Assembly: GCF_008245005.1 (NCBI RefSeq)
Contig: NZ_CP043427.1
Span: 496,001-560,000, forward strand
DNA: 64,000 nt
DNA from: Campylobacter sputorum subsp. sputorum
GTDB lineage: Bacteria > Campylobacterota > Campylobacteria > Campylobacterales > Campylobacteraceae
Direction: 5' to 3'
The notes below the pieces were generated by a model. That model saw only the letters and a list, made by a program, of their open reading frames with translations, made no database searches and was not told where the DNA came from. Positions 29,095 through 38,797 of the stretch are shown one piece after another. The position numbers and the translations under genes are program-made. Numbering within the stretch: the first letter of the stretch is position 1; each line of letters opens with the position of its first letter.

Positions 29095-29417
29095 ATATAT
29101 CAAGCGTTGTTGTAAATGTAAAGGAAAATTTTACACAGCAAGTAAAAAAGATGATTAGTGATTTAAAAGGATGTGAAATTGTTGCATCAAATGATGATAA
29201 GATAGTTGTTTTAATTACAGCTTTAAATTTAGATGATGAGCTAAAAAAATTTAAAAGTATAGAGCATTTAAAATATGTTAATAGTGTATCTATGGTATAT
29301 TCGTATCAAGAAGATATAAAAGAGGATTTAAGCCAAAGTTTAATTGATAGTTTTTTAAATGATGAGATAGACGCAAAAAATATAAAATATAGCGGCGATT
29401 TGTATAAAAATATCTAA
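29091..29417 (+). CDS. napD: NapA signal-peptide chaperone NapD
   Basis: NapD binds the Tat signal peptide of NapA until cofactor insertion is complete. The 108-residue protein begins MNISSVVVNVKENF and has the short ferredoxin-like fold pattern, with VNSVSMVYSYQE near residue 63, typical of NapD. It closes the operon, overlapping napL by four bases. The last 40 residues are acidic and longer than in E. coli NapD. Confidence 0.88.
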   Translation: MNISSVVVNVKENFTQQVKKMISDLKGCEIVASNDDKIVVLITALNLDDELKKFKSIEHLKYVNSVSMVYSYQEDIKEDLSQSLIDSFLNDEIDAKNIKYSGDLYKNI

Positions 29418-29466
29418 TTTTGTCATCATAAGTAATAATTTTATCTAATTTAAAGCTTATATTGTA

Positions 29467-29472
29467 TATAAT
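29467..29472 (+). promoter_or_regulatory. -10 box of tRNA-Met
   Basis: TATAAT in TTGTATATAATC ends 22 bases before the mature 5' end of the tRNA. This fits transcription of a single-tRNA unit. Confidence 0.5.
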
Positions 29473-29494
29473 CACAATTTTACTTCATTTAATT

Positions 29495-29571
29495 GGGTTC
29501 ATAGCTCAGTTGGTTAGAGCATCCGGCTCATAACCGGATGGTCGTAGGTTCGAGTCCTACTGAACCCACCA
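29495..29571 (+). tRNA. tRNA-Met (anticodon CAT)
   Basis: A complete 77-base cloverleaf is seen. The acceptor arms are GGGTTCA and TGAACCC, the D stem GCTC/GAGC, and the anticodon stem TCCGG/CCGGA with loop CTCATAA. The T stem is GTAGG/CCTAC with TTCGAGT, then A and an encoded CCA. The first acceptor pair is a standard G-C, unlike initiator tRNAs, so it is probably the elongator. A CAT anticodon modified to lysidine for Ile cannot be ruled out from sequence. Confidence 0.95.
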
Positions 29572-29610
29572 CTTTTTATAATATTTTACTAAAATTTCAA
29601 ATAATAATGC

Positions 29611-29616
29611 TATAAT
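29611..29616 (+). promoter_or_regulatory. -10 box for the PilZ protein gene
   Basis: An extended -10 box TGCTATAAT lies 33 bases before the ATG. AAAGGAAC follows as ribosome binding site. Confidence 0.5.
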
Positions 29617-29648
29617 GATTGCTAAATTTATAAAGTAAAGGAACTTAT

Positions 29649-30788
29649 ATGCTTTACGAAGATCAAGAATTTATAAGAGAAAATTGTTTAAGTATATTAA
29701 ATTCACTTAAAAACGATTTTCAAAATTATGCAAAAGATAAGTGTAATGAATATAAAAAAGGAATTGTGGATACTTATGATTTACAAGACTTTTGCAATGC
29801 CGTTTTTTTATCTATAAGCAGTGAAAAATTAGATGTTAATTCATTGCGTTTGAGTCTTAAAGTAATGTTTGAAGACATAAATTTTGAGAAATATTTTTTA
29901 TCTGCTATGTTTTTAAGGTTAAATTATATTTTTTCTAGAGAAATTTTGTCATCTAAAAGAAATAATTTATATATAGCCATATTGCATTTATTTAATATCA
30001 CAAACAAAATTTATGATGATTTACTAGCGTTATATGAACAAAGGCAAACTACAAATAGACAAAAAACTACACTAAATATACAAAGTAGTAGCGGATTTTC
30101 TTTATTTGAAAATATCATAGATAGTTTAGTGAGAGTAAAAAATAGCTCAAATAAACTGCATTTTTTAAATTTATACGATGGTGTTAAAGTTGAATGTGAT
30201 GGAAGTATAGTAAATGTAGAAAACGAAAGAGTGATTTGTAGAGTAAATCTTATGCAAATTTTAGCTATGAAAGAAGAGGGTAATGCCTACATAATTCAAG
30301 ATGAAAATTTACCACAACATCTAAAAGCAAATATTATATCAATTGATATAAAAAACTCAACTGTATTGCTTGGTAATTTTTCTAGACAAGCAAAGATGCC
30401 TGCAAAAGATAGAAGATTTCCAAGAGTTCATCCAAATAAATTTACAAAAGTTACGCTAAGTAGTGAAGATGGTATTAGTTTGGTTGGAAAGCTTTATGAT
30501 ATATCAGAAGGTGGAATGGGTGTAGTTAGCTCAGAAAATGCTGGATTTAAAAACTCGCAGATTATAAATGCTAAATTTACTTTGGTAATGCCTCAAAATT
30601 CAGAAGAATTTGATTTAAATTTAAACTTTAAACTCGTTGTAGCACTTAATTATCAAGGATCTATGAGATATTGTTTTGAAATAGTTGATAAAAATCAATT
30701 TGGTATAAATAAGATTGTTGAATTTTCTAGACAAAGAGAAAAAGAGACATTAAAAGAACTTGAAAATAAGTTGAGTTTATATCAATAA
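29649..30788 (+). CDS. PilZ-domain protein
   Basis: The 379-residue cytosolic protein has a helical N-terminal region of about 240 residues with no recognised domain. A C-terminal PilZ domain starts with the c-di-GMP-binding arginines in DRRFPRVHPN (near residue 254) and LYDISEGGMGVV. It probably binds cyclic di-GMP and alters motility or surface behaviour; the GGDEF protein at 46760 could make the ligand. It is transcribed alone, facing cheR. Confidence 0.8.
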   Translation: MLYEDQEFIRENCLSILNSLKNDFQNYAKDKCNEYKKGIVDTYDLQDFCNAVFLSISSEKLDVNSLRLSLKVMFEDINFEKYFLSAMFLRLNYIFSREILSSKRNNLYIAILHLFNITNKIYDDLLALYEQRQTTNRQKTTLNIQSSSGFSLFENIIDSLVRVKNSSNKLHFLNLYDGVKVECDGSIVNVENERVICRVNLMQILAMKEEGNAYIIQDENLPQHLKANIISIDIKNSTVLLGNFSRQAKMPAKDRRFPRVHPNKFTKVTLSSEDGISLVGKLYDISEGGMGVVSSENAGFKNSQIINAKFTLVMPQNSEEFDLNLNFKLVVALNYQGSMRYCFEIVDKNQFGINKIVEFSRQREKETLKELENKLSLYQ

Positions 30789-30807
30789 AAATTAGATTTG
30801 ATAAAGA

Positions 30808-30840
30808 AGATTTTGTTATTTTAAAGCAAAATCTCCTTTT
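30808..30840 (+). terminator. Possible terminator between the PilZ gene and cheR
   Basis: AGATTTTG and CAAAATCT pair with an 11-base loop, followed by CCTTTTATTTTT. The stem is AT-rich, so confidence is moderate. Confidence 0.45.
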
Positions 30841-30865
30841 ATTTTTAAATCAAAATGATTTAAAT

Positions 30866-31663
30866 TTAGACTTTTTCATAAAAATAAATTCCAAGTTCGC
30901 TTCGTTTTTTAAATACATCTGTAAAAGGCACAGTATCTGCATGTCCTACATATAATCTTCCGCCTTGATTTAAAAGTTTCCAAAAAGCTTCGATTGTTTT
31001 TAGCCTAAATTCATCATTAAAATATATAAGCATATTTCTTGAGTAAATTATGTCAAATTTACCCATTTTTTCAAAATTATGATCAAAAACATTCATAACT
31101 TTGAAATTTATTCTTGGCATAAGGTGTTTTTTTATTTTATAAGTGCAATCATCTTTTTTATCAAAAAATATATTTTTTTGAGAAAGAGCGAGTTTTTGCA
31201 AAGCTCTTTCTTGATACTCTGCGGCATTTGCTTTTGATATCGCTTGCGAGTTTATATCAACACCTGTTATACTAATCATTGATTTGTCTAATCCAAGCGA
31301 ATAAGCTATCATTCCAAGCGAATAAACTTCCTCTCCGCTTGAGCAAGGGGCGCAAAGTATATGCATTTGCCAATCACTTTTTTTGCAATAATGTATGCCT
31401 GATTCTAGCTGATGAACTTCTCTGTAAAAATATGTTTCATTTACTGTTATTAAATTTATAACCTCTTGTCTTATTGTCCTATCTACTATGATTTTATTTG
31501 TTAGTTGTTCAAAAGAGTTTATGTGTTTAGAAATAGCAAAATCGCTTAATCTTTTTTTTGTGATATCTTTTTTATCTATGAGTTCTGAGCCAGTGAATTG
31601 TTTAATGACATCTAAAAGGCTATCAAATTTTTGATTATCCTGCAAAGATTGTTTTTCATTCAT
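30866..31663 (-). CDS. cheR: Chemotaxis receptor methyltransferase CheR
   Basis: CheR methylates glutamates of chemoreceptors with S-adenosylmethionine. The 265-residue protein has the N-terminal helical domain, then ETYFYRE. The SAM-binding segment CAPCSSGEEVYSLGM, the motif ITGVDINSQAISKA and IIYSRNMLIYF follow. It overlaps cheB by eight bases; together they set receptor adaptation. The end faces the PilZ gene. Confidence 0.95.
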   Translation of the reverse strand: MNEKQSLQDNQKFDSLLDVIKQFTGSELIDKKDITKKRLSDFAISKHINSFEQLTNKIIVDRTIRQEVINLITVNETYFYREVHQLESGIHYCKKSDWQMHILCAPCSSGEEVYSLGMIAYSLGLDKSMISITGVDINSQAISKANAAEYQERALQKLALSQKNIFFDKKDDCTYKIKKHLMPRINFKVMNVFDHNFEKMGKFDIIYSRNMLIYFNDEFRLKTIEAFWKLLNQGGRLYVGHADTVPFTDVFKKRSELGIYFYEKV

Positions 31664-32237
31664 TGTTATTTTCCTTTAAAAAACTTTCTAATTTTAATTT
31701 GATATTTGCTAAATTAAGTGTTAATAGTTGAGGATTTAGCTCTTTTGCTCTTTTTGGCATACCATAAACTATAGCACTTTCTTCATTTTCAGCTACACAT
31801 TGTGCTTTTGCTTTATATAACTCAAAAAGTCCTTTTGCACCGTCATCCCCGATTCCTGTAAGAAGTATAGCCATTATATCGGCTAATTTTGTTATTTTTG
31901 CGGCTGAGGAAAAAAGCATATCGACATTTGGGTTATAAGTTGTTTTGATATCTCCATTGTATGGTGCTATGCAAAGCGGCTGTGTTGGTAATATTATAGA
32001 GTTTTGAGTACAAACATAAACTCCGCTTTTTATAAATACTTTTTTATCTATTCTATTTATCAATGTTTCACTTTTAAAAAAATCTTTTATTTGTTGTATA
32101 AAAGTATCCATAAAATTTAAACTCATGTGTTGAGCTATAATTATAGTGCAGTTATTTATATCTACATCTAAAAGTAGCTTTTTTAGATGACCAGGTCCGC
32201 CAGTTGAAGATCCTATTAAAACAATTTTTTGTGCCAT
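31656..32237 (-). CDS. cheB: CheB-type receptor methylesterase without receiver domain
   Basis: CheB removes methyl groups from chemoreceptors. The 193-residue product consists only of the catalytic domain. It has the serine in GSSTGGPGHL, the histidine in IIAQHMS and the aspartate in LTGIGDDGAKG. The N-terminal receiver domain is missing by design: the start lies at an intact ATG and Campylobacter CheB proteins share this form. Activity can therefore not be set by CheA phosphorylation. It is coupled to cheR. Confidence 0.92.
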   Translation of the reverse strand: MAQKIVLIGSSTGGPGHLKKLLLDVDINNCTIIIAQHMSLNFMDTFIQQIKDFFKSETLINRIDKKVFIKSGVYVCTQNSIILPTQPLCIAPYNGDIKTTYNPNVDMLFSSAAKITKLADIMAILLTGIGDDGAKGLFELYKAKAQCVAENEESAIVYGMPKRAKELNPQLLTLNLANIKLKLESFLKENNNE

Positions 32238-32330
32238 TTAATCTCTTTTTATGTTTATTCGTAATTTAATCTAATAATTTTTTATTATGCCATAATATAT
32301 GTTTATTTACAAATAAGTAAAAAATACGCA

Positions 32331-32594
32331 CTACTTATTTTTATTTGTTATTTTGTATAAGAAGCTAAATATTTCAGCTACTGCTTTATATAAATTTTGA
32401 GGTATTTCTTGATTTATATCAACTTTGCTTAAAAGTTCAACCAAATCAGTATCTTCTTTTATTGGAATTTTGTGTTCTTTTGCTAAATTTATAATTTTTG
32501 TTGCAATTTCGCCTTTACCAGTTGCTAAAACTTTTGGTGCATTGTCTTTTTCGCGATTATATCCTAACGCTACAGCTTTTTTTATCTTTGCCAT
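32331..32594 (-). CDS. flhX: FlhB C-terminal-domain homologue FlhX
   Basis: The 87-residue protein matches the cytoplasmic domain of the flagellar export switch FlhB, starting just after the place of its NPTH cleavage site (KKAVALGYNREKDNAPKVLA). Similar small proteins in Campylobacter and Helicobacter can partly replace the cleaved FlhB fragment. It directly follows the FliK-like gene, which fits a role in export substrate switching. The NPTH site itself is absent. Confidence 0.85.
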   Translation of the reverse strand: MAKIKKAVALGYNREKDNAPKVLATGKGEIATKIINLAKEHKIPIKEDTDLVELLSKVDINQEIPQNLYKAVAEIFSFLYKITNKNK

Positions 32595-34601
32595 TTATGC
32601 TCTTTTGTCAAAACCAAGATCAAACATACTAGAAAATTCATAAGCATTTAAAAGACTATTTTTAGGCATAGTTTTTAATGTAAAATTTGTTATATTTAAA
32701 CCTGCATTTATTATGGCTACTTTTAATTCTTTTGAATTTTCAAGTATTAAGTTTTTAAAATTTTCACTTTGTGCTGCTATTGATATCTCTAAAAATCTAT
32801 CTTTTGAAAGAGCTAGCATTACATTTAGTAAACCATGATCTTTAAAATTTAAATCTATTTTGCAGTAATATTTATTTTTTTTACCTTGTTTAAATGCGAT
32901 ATTTCCACCATCTACTAAATCCCAAACATAAGGTACATAAGTTTGAAGGCTATTTGTTGCAAATGATGCTAGTTGATGAATGTCTATTTGAGCAAGAAGT
33001 TTATTTGTGATATTATTTGCTTGGTTTGCATTGGGAAGTGAGCTATTTTCAGTGCTTTTGCTTATTTTTAATAAAGTATTTTTCATATCGTCATTTAAAT
33101 TTGACATAGCTTCAGCTCTATTTTTTGGAGTAATGTTTTCTAACTCTTTTTGTGCGACATTAAATATTTTTAACAAACTTTTAGTTTCATTAAATGTAAT
33201 TTTTGAATCACTAAATTCTCTATTTGTTAATTTTAAAATTTTATTTAGTTTATTTGCAGCAGCACTTAATTTGTCTTGAAGTGTGAAATTTTCACTTTTT
33301 GATATAAGATTGTCTGTTGCTATGCTTTGTTTAAAATTTTCAATTATTGCTTGTCCGCTTGAATTTATCGTATTTAAGGAGTTTTGAATGTTATTTATTA
33401 GTGTTTTTATCTCTTTTTGAAGTTGGGAAATTTGCTCATTTTTAGGCATCGCTATAGTGTTTAGTTCGGTTTTTAAATCATTTATAACTTTATTTATACT
33501 ACGAGTAAATTGCTTTATATTATCTTGCGAAAGAAGTTTTTCTTGTGCCGATAGTTGTTTAGCATTTGGTGTATTTTGCATCAAAGTTTCTAATGGCGAT
33601 TTTGGAGTGTTTTGTTTTGTTGGAATTTCATCTATGATTTTATCTGCTGCGATATTTGTTTTAAGATTTTGCAATTCATTTTGTTGTGAATTTGTATTAT
33701 TTTGTATTTTATCGTTTATTTGCTGATTTGCCAGATTTTGCACTGGATTTGCATTATTATTGACTATATTTTGATTACTACTGTTTTTGATTAAATTTGC
33801 CTTTTCATCGACAACTTGCGTAAGTATAATTTTTGAGTTTATTTTATTTAAAAATTTAACTATATTTTCAAGTTTTGAAGCTATATTGGTTATGGTTTTA
33901 AGCTCTTTGTTTTGCGGGTTATCTATCATTTTTTTAGCAGAAATATTTACTTCATCTAAAACTTTTTTTAATTCATTAAAAGATTCTTTTGTGTTTAAAG
34001 TCTCATTTTGTGCTAGTTTTGTAAATTCTTTTATGAGTGTATCAGAACTTACTCTTTTCATTTTATTTATTAGTTTGGTTATGTTTTTTGGTATATTTTC
34101 TTTATTTAAAGCATCTTTTATAGCAGCTTCTAGCATTATGCCTGATTTTTGAATTTGAGTTTTTAGGGGTGTTGTTTTGATATTTTCTATAGGCTTTAAG
34201 AATTCTTTTAGTTTTGTATTTAGCTCTTTTAATTCTGGCAAATTTTCACTTAAAGCATCTAAAACTTTTGTAAGTTGTGCTAAATCCTTTGATAAATTTG
34301 GGGCAACTTGTAAGGATTTAGCACTATTTGTTATTTGTGTGTTTTTTATAAGTAAATTTGAACTAGATTTTATTGCATCTAAAAGTTTATTTACAAGTTT
34401 TTCAAGAGTTGCTGATGTTTTTTCTTCATTTATAGCAATGTTTGTAGCAATATCTGGTTTTTTAAAAAGATCTTTTTTTTCTAATAAATTTTGAACTGAA
34501 GAATTTGTTTTACCATCATTTTTTTGAACAGGTTTTTGTGTGTTTTTTAAAACCTCGCTTCCAATTCCACTATTTATATTGCTATTTATTGCAGATTCCA
34601 A
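32595..34601 (-). CDS. Large FliK-like flagellar protein
   Basis: The 668-residue protein is rich in Asn, Lys, Ser and Gln and low in complexity over residues 1-530. A folded C-terminal part with VDGGNIAFKQGKKNKYYCKIDLNFKDHGLLNVML resembles the C-terminal domain of hook-length control protein FliK. Its position next to flhX, a homologue of the FliK partner FlhB, supports this, and the order is shared with C. jejuni. It may be a second FliK-like protein and not the main hook ruler, so no symbol is given. No signal peptide or membrane helix is seen. Confidence 0.6.
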   Translation of the reverse strand: MESAINSNINSGIGSEVLKNTQKPVQKNDGKTNSSVQNLLEKKDLFKKPDIATNIAINEEKTSATLEKLVNKLLDAIKSSSNLLIKNTQITNSAKSLQVAPNLSKDLAQLTKVLDALSENLPELKELNTKLKEFLKPIENIKTTPLKTQIQKSGIMLEAAIKDALNKENIPKNITKLINKMKRVSSDTLIKEFTKLAQNETLNTKESFNELKKVLDEVNISAKKMIDNPQNKELKTITNIASKLENIVKFLNKINSKIILTQVVDEKANLIKNSSNQNIVNNNANPVQNLANQQINDKIQNNTNSQQNELQNLKTNIAADKIIDEIPTKQNTPKSPLETLMQNTPNAKQLSAQEKLLSQDNIKQFTRSINKVINDLKTELNTIAMPKNEQISQLQKEIKTLINNIQNSLNTINSSGQAIIENFKQSIATDNLISKSENFTLQDKLSAAANKLNKILKLTNREFSDSKITFNETKSLLKIFNVAQKELENITPKNRAEAMSNLNDDMKNTLLKISKSTENSSLPNANQANNITNKLLAQIDIHQLASFATNSLQTYVPYVWDLVDGGNIAFKQGKKNKYYCKIDLNFKDHGLLNVMLALSKDRFLEISIAAQSENFKNLILENSKELKVAIINAGLNITNFTLKTMPKNSLLNAYEFSSMFDLGFDKRA

Positions 34602-34619
34602 TTTTTACCTTTTTGTCAT

Positions 34620-35060
34620 TTAATGAGTATTATCGGCTAAATTGTCGTATAGTTTTAGTCTAAAAGCAAATATTATTATGCCTACTGGCATAAGCAAAAT
34701 GCCTAGTAAAAATGGAATTATCTCAAGTCTACCGCTATTTCTTAAAAAGAAAAATCCAGCTATTAACAAAATGTAACCAAATATTTTAAATGGCGATAAA
34801 AAAGTTGTGATTTTTTGAAATACTATTTTTTTTGGTTTTTCTTGATTTAAGTTTAAATCATCGCCATACAAACTATCTTTAAATACCCTTTTTTTGTATA
34901 CATAAATATTTAAAGATAATATTATTAAAGAACATAAAAAAGATATTTGTGAGTTTAAAAAGAAATTTAAACCCACAAAAATAGAGCATACTATCAATGT
35001 AAAATCAAGTATAAAATATATGTAAAATAGTTTTTTAAACTCACTATTTTTATTCATCAT
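34620..35060 (-). CDS. Small membrane protein of unknown function
   Basis: The 146-residue protein has four predicted membrane helices in two pairs, about 10-30, 33-50, 90-108 and 113-133, separated by a basic loop. I recognise no family motif. It overlaps the upstream atpZ-like gene by 11 bases and lies in the hemL to flhX gene run, an order conserved in Campylobacter. A link with the AtpZ-like neighbour is possible but not shown. Confidence 0.7.
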   Translation of the reverse strand: MMNKNSEFKKLFYIYFILDFTLIVCSIFVGLNFFLNSQISFLCSLIILSLNIYVYKKRVFKDSLYGDDLNLNQEKPKKIVFQKITTFLSPFKIFGYILLIAGFFFLRNSGRLEIIPFLLGILLMPVGIIIFAFRLKLYDNLADNTH

Positions 35061-35334
35061 CTTCTTTATCTTCTTCGTATTTTAGGTTTTTGTATTTTGG
35101 ATCATTTTTTAGTTCATCTAATGACGATAATTGAGTTTTATACGCTTTATACACATTTAAAATAGCCGCAATTATTCCAAAACCAACACCTATCCAAAAT
35201 AAAAATCCAATTCCAGTAAATTTTTTAAGCAAATACCCAAGCCCTATACCCAAAAATACAGCAACAACCATCGATATGCCAAGGCTTAGCGCGTTTGCAC
35301 CTTTTATAATTTCGTTTGTTTTTGACATTTTCAA
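35050..35334 (-). CDS. AtpZ/AtpI-family membrane protein
   Basis: The 94-residue protein has two membrane helices with small residues ([18 protein letters not shown] and [17 protein letters not shown]), a pattern of the AtpZ/AtpI family linked to ATP synthase assembly or magnesium transport. The C-terminus is acidic (EEDKEDDE). It lies between hemL and a membrane protein gene and overlaps both by a few bases. No other ATP synthase gene is nearby. Confidence 0.75.
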   Translation of the reverse strand: MKMSKTNEIIKGANALSLGISMVVAVFLGIGLGYLLKKFTGIGFLFWIGVGFGIIAAILNVYKAYKTQLSSLDELKNDPKYKNLKYEEDKEDDE

Positions 35335-36608
35335 ATTTCCCTAAAAGCTTTATTTGCAGCTTTTATAGCTTTTTTAATGATTTTTTCATCCATTGCATCG
35401 CATACAAAACCTGTTTCAAACTGACTTGGCGCAAGATAAATGCCTTGTTTTAGCATATTTGTATGAAATTTAGCAAATGCTAATGTATCGCTTTTTAGCG
35501 CATCTTCATAATTTTCAACTTTTTTATTGCTAAAAAAATATCCAAACATAGAGCCTCTTGTTTGTGTTTGTAGCGGGATATTGTTCTTTTTGGCTGCACT
35601 ACTAAATCCATCCATTAGCATTTGACTAAGAGAGCTTAGTTTTTTATATAAATTTTTGTCATTGTTGATTTTTTTAAGCGCAGCAATTCCAGCACTCATT
35701 GCAACTGGATTTCCACTTAGTGTTCCAGCTTGATATACAGCGCCATCTGGGCTTAAGCAGTCCATTATCTCTTTTTTACCGCCAAATGCTGCTGCGCTCA
35801 TTCCTCCACCTATAACTTTACCAAAAGTTATCATATCGGCTTTTATATCATGAAAATCAAAACTACCTCTTTTGCTGGCTCTATATCCACTCATTACTTC
35901 ATCTAAGATTAAAACAGCTCCGTGCTTATCACAAAGCTCTCGTAGTTGCGACAAAAACTCTTTTTTAGCAGGAACTAAGCCCATATTTCCAGCTATTGCT
36001 TCAATTATAACAACTCCAATCTTATCTTTGTTTGCCTCAAATATATCTTTTACGCTTTTAATATCGTTGTATATGGCTAGATATGTGTTTTTTACTATAT
36101 CTTGTGGAACTCCGCTACTGCTTGCATTTGCGTATGTAGTAGCACCGCTTCCAGCTTTGATGAGAAGTGCGTCGCTATGTCCGTGATAACAACCCTCAAA
36201 TTTGATTAAACCATCTTTTTTACTATATCCTCTAGCGGCTCTTATTGCACTCATTGTAGCTTCTGTGCCACTATTTACAAAGCGTATTTTATCAATAAAT
36301 TTAAACTCATCAAGTATAAGTTTGGCTAAATTTGTTTCACTAAGTGTTGGTGCTCCAAAACTCACACCCTTTTTTACGCTTTTTATAATGGCTTCTTGTA
36401 TGTCTTTATCGCAATGTCCAAATATCAAAGGTCCCCAACTTTGGACAAAATCTATGTATTTGTTTCCCTCTATATCATAAATATAACAACCTTTTGCGTG
36501 ATCTATAAATGGAGGTGTAGTGCCAACGCTTTTAAATGCTCTAACAGGAGAATCAACTCCGCCTGGAATTAGTTTTTTTGCTGCGTCAAATGCTGATTTA
36601 TTTGTCAT
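35331..36608 (-). CDS. hemL: Glutamate-1-semialdehyde 2,1-aminomutase
   Basis: HemL is a PLP enzyme that makes 5-aminolevulinate for haem and other tetrapyrroles. The 425-residue product has [18 protein letters not shown], the aspartate in [11 protein letters not shown] and the PLP lysine in [15 protein letters not shown]. The start is placed at the ATG at 36608 after AAAGGAA; an in-frame ATG 10 codons upstream lies inside the cytochrome gene and has no such site. It overlaps that cytochrome gene by 11 bases. Confidence 0.95.
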   Translation of the reverse strand: MTNKSAFDAAKKLIPGGVDSPVRAFKSVGTTPPFIDHAKGCYIYDIEGNKYIDFVQSWGPLIFGHCDKDIQEAIIKSVKKGVSFGAPTLSETNLAKLILDEFKFIDKIRFVNSGTEATMSAIRAARGYSKKDGLIKFEGCYHGHSDALLIKAGSGATTYANASSSGVPQDIVKNTYLAIYNDIKSVKDIFEANKDKIGVVIIEAIAGNMGLVPAKKEFLSQLRELCDKHGAVLILDEVMSGYRASKRGSFDFHDIKADMITFGKVIGGGMSAAAFGGKKEIMDCLSPDGAVYQAGTLSGNPVAMSAGIAALKKINNDKNLYKKLSSLSQMLMDGFSSAAKKNNIPLQTQTRGSMFGYFFSNKKVENYEDALKSDTLAFAKFHTNMLKQGIYLAPSQFETGFVCDAMDEKIIKKAIKAANKAFREI

Positions 36609-36981
36609 TTTTTTCCTTTTGTTGGTTTTTATTAACATAATAATATAAACTTTTTATCTCATCAATTGTAAGAAAATATGTAGGCATAACGCCTTTTGAA
36701 TCCACTACTGCATTTTTAAATCTTTCAAAATCAAGATTTGTTATATCTGGAGCTTCTAGTGTTTTGCTTACTTCTTCTTTAAAAATCTCGCCATCAATTT
36801 TTTTTGTCTTTATATCTTTGTATCTTGCTATAACGCTTCCTTTGGCATCTTTTCCGTGACATTTTGCACAAGAAATTCCCCTTGGATTTTGATATAACAT
36901 CTTTGCATATTCATCTTTTGTGATAAAATCGGCACAAAACAAATTTGATACAAATATACTCAAAAAAACTATAAATTTCAT
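36598..36981 (-). CDS. Periplasmic cytochrome c
   Basis: The 127-residue protein has a signal peptide ([17 protein letters not shown]) and one haem-binding motif CAKCHG near residue 38. A distal methionine in [12 protein letters not shown] follows. It is a small class I cytochrome. Its gene starts a run into hemL, atpZ-like and flagellar genes, in the same order as in C. jejuni. The electron partner is unknown. Confidence 0.85.
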   Translation of the reverse strand: MKFIVFLSIFVSNLFCADFITKDEYAKMLYQNPRGISCAKCHGKDAKGSVIARYKDIKTKKIDGEIFKEEVSKTLEAPDITNLDFERFKNAVVDSKGVMPTYFLTIDEIKSLYYYVNKNQQKEKNDK

Positions 36982-37013
36982 ATAAATTTACTCTTTTTAA
37001 ATAAAAATTTAGC

Positions 37014-37024
37014 TATGATACAAT
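37014..37024 (+). promoter_or_regulatory. -10 region for folD
   Basis: TATGATACAAT holds two overlapping -10-like hexamers 39-49 bases before the folD ATG, in the 81-base divergent spacer with the cytochrome gene. Confidence 0.35.
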
Positions 37025-37062
37025 TTTTGTGATAAAAAAAGCATAAATACCTGGAGAAAAAT

Positions 37063-37917
37063 ATGACAATTTTAGATGGAAAAGCACTTAGTGCTAAGGT
37101 AAAATCTGAAGTAAAACAAGAAGCTATTAGGTTAAAAAATTCAGGAATTCAACCAGCTCTTGCTGTGATTTTAGTAGGTGAAGACAAAGCTTCTCAAACC
37201 TATGTGAACTCAAAGGAAAAAGCTTGCAATGCTTGTGAAATACGCTCTATAATGCATAGACTTCCTGAAAATACATCTGAAAATGAGCTTCTTGCACTTA
37301 TAGATGTTTTAAATTTAGATGATAGTATTGATGGTATTTTAGTTCAACTCCCGCTTCCAAAACATATAAGCGAACAAAAAGTTATAAAATCCATATCGCC
37401 ATTTAAAGATGTTGATGGATTTCATGCGATAAATACTGGAAATTTAGTTAGCGGTATAGATGGTTTTGTGCCTTGTACGCCACTTGGAATTATGAGAATG
37501 TTTAGTGAATATGGCATTGATTTAACTGGAAAACTAGCTTGTGTTATAGGAAGAAGCAATATAGTTGGAAAACCAATGATAAATTTACTTTTAAATGCAA
37601 ATGCTACAGTTATCGCAACTCATAGCAAAACAAAAGATTTAAGCTTACTTACAAAACAGGCTGATATACTAGTAGTTGCCATTGGAAAACCACACTTTTT
37701 AACAAGCGATATGGTAAAAGACGGTGCTGTTGTTATAGATGTTGGTATAAATAGACTTGATAATGGAACTTTGGTTGGAGATGTTGATTTTGAAAATGTT
37801 AAAGAAAAGTGCTCTTTTATAACTCCAGTTCCTGGTGGAGTTGGGCCGATGACAATAGCAATGCTACTTAACAATACTATAAAATCAGCTCAAAATAGAC
37901 TAAATAAAGCAAAATAA
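37063..37917 (+). CDS. folD: Methylenetetrahydrofolate dehydrogenase/cyclohydrolase FolD
   Basis: FolD interconverts methylene-, methenyl- and formyl-tetrahydrofolate for one-carbon metabolism. The 284-residue protein has the catalytic segment ASQTYVNSKEKAC with the tyrosine and lysine, and DGILVQLPLPKHI. The NADP loop VIGRSNIVGKP and the C-terminal PGGVGPMTIAMLL follow. Length is normal. It is followed after one base by lepB, so the two are co-transcribed. Confidence 0.97.
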   Translation: MTILDGKALSAKVKSEVKQEAIRLKNSGIQPALAVILVGEDKASQTYVNSKEKACNACEIRSIMHRLPENTSENELLALIDVLNLDDSIDGILVQLPLPKHISEQKVIKSISPFKDVDGFHAINTGNLVSGIDGFVPCTPLGIMRMFSEYGIDLTGKLACVIGRSNIVGKPMINLLLNANATVIATHSKTKDLSLLTKQADILVVAIGKPHFLTSDMVKDGAVVIDVGINRLDNGTLVGDVDFENVKEKCSFITPVPGGVGPMTIAMLLNNTIKSAQNRLNKAK

Positions 37918-37918
37918 A

Positions 37919-38764
37919 ATGAAAAGATTTTTTTCCAAAGCATATAATTTTTCAAGCAGCTGGACTGGAACTATTATAATAGTCTTGCTTATTATATTTT
38001 TTATAGCACAGGCTTTTGTAATACCAAGTGGCTCTATGAAAAATACACTTTTAATAGGCGATCATCTTTTTGTAAAAAAATATAGCTATGGTATACCAAC
38101 TCCACACATTCCTTGGATTGAGCTGCCTGTGCTTCCTGATTTTGATGGAGATGGTCATATAATAAGTGGAGATAAGCCCAAAAGAGGCGATATAGTTGTT
38201 TTTAGATTTCCAGAGGATGAAAAAATTCACTATGTAAAAAGAAATTTTGCAACTGGCGATGATGAGGTTATATTTGATGGTAAGGCATTTTATCTAAGAG
38301 CAAATGAGGGCGATGAGTATATGAAAAAAACTTTTAAAGGCAGAGAATTTGTAACCTTAAATGATAAACTTTTTGTAAAAGAGCCTTATGATAAAAAGGG
38401 TATCCACTATACAGATGGAAAAGATCTGTTTTTAACAATGCTTGCTGTTATGCAAAAAGGTGATAAAGTTGCGATGATGCCTACATTTGTAAAAGAGTTG
38501 CCAAAAAGAGATAATTTTTACAATGCTAATGTAAATGCTTTTTATTTCAAAGTTCCAACTGGTGAGTTTTTTATGATAGGCGATAATAGAGATAACTCTT
38601 ATGATAGTAGATTTTGGGGTAGTGTGCCTTATAAATTTATCGTTGGAAAGCCTTGGTTTATATATTTTTCGTGGGATAGTGAGTATAAGATTAGATGGGA
38701 GAGAATTGGTAGATTTATAGATACGGTTGAAAATGATACTAGATATATTTATGATCAACCGTGA
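37919..38764 (+). CDS. lepB: Signal peptidase I
   Basis: LepB cleaves signal peptides of exported proteins at the outer face of the inner membrane. The 281-residue protein has one membrane helix (about 17-35), the catalytic serine in PSGSMKNTLL and the lysine in HYVKRNFATG. The late motif GDNRDNSYDSRFWG is intact. It lies between folD and mqnC. The many exported cytochromes of this region would depend on it. Confidence 0.96.
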   Translation: MKRFFSKAYNFSSSWTGTIIIVLLIIFFIAQAFVIPSGSMKNTLLIGDHLFVKKYSYGIPTPHIPWIELPVLPDFDGDGHIISGDKPKRGDIVVFRFPEDEKIHYVKRNFATGDDEVIFDGKAFYLRANEGDEYMKKTFKGREFVTLNDKLFVKEPYDKKGIHYTDGKDLFLTMLAVMQKGDKVAMMPTFVKELPKRDNFYNANVNAFYFKVPTGEFFMIGDNRDNSYDSRFWGSVPYKFIVGKPWFIYFSWDSEYKIRWERIGRFIDTVENDTRYIYDQP

Positions 38765-38797
38765 TGAGTTTTGATATAAATTTAAAAAGGTGTTAAA

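Noticed and set aside
31656-32237. CheB as a truncated or broken gene
   Set aside because: The missing receiver domain is normal for Campylobacter CheB, and the start and catalytic residues are intact.
33007-34494. Several plus-strand reading frames opposite the FliK-like gene
   Set aside because: They are Phe/Leu/Ser-rich mirror frames of a Lys/Asn-rich gene, with no ribosome binding sites or family motifs.
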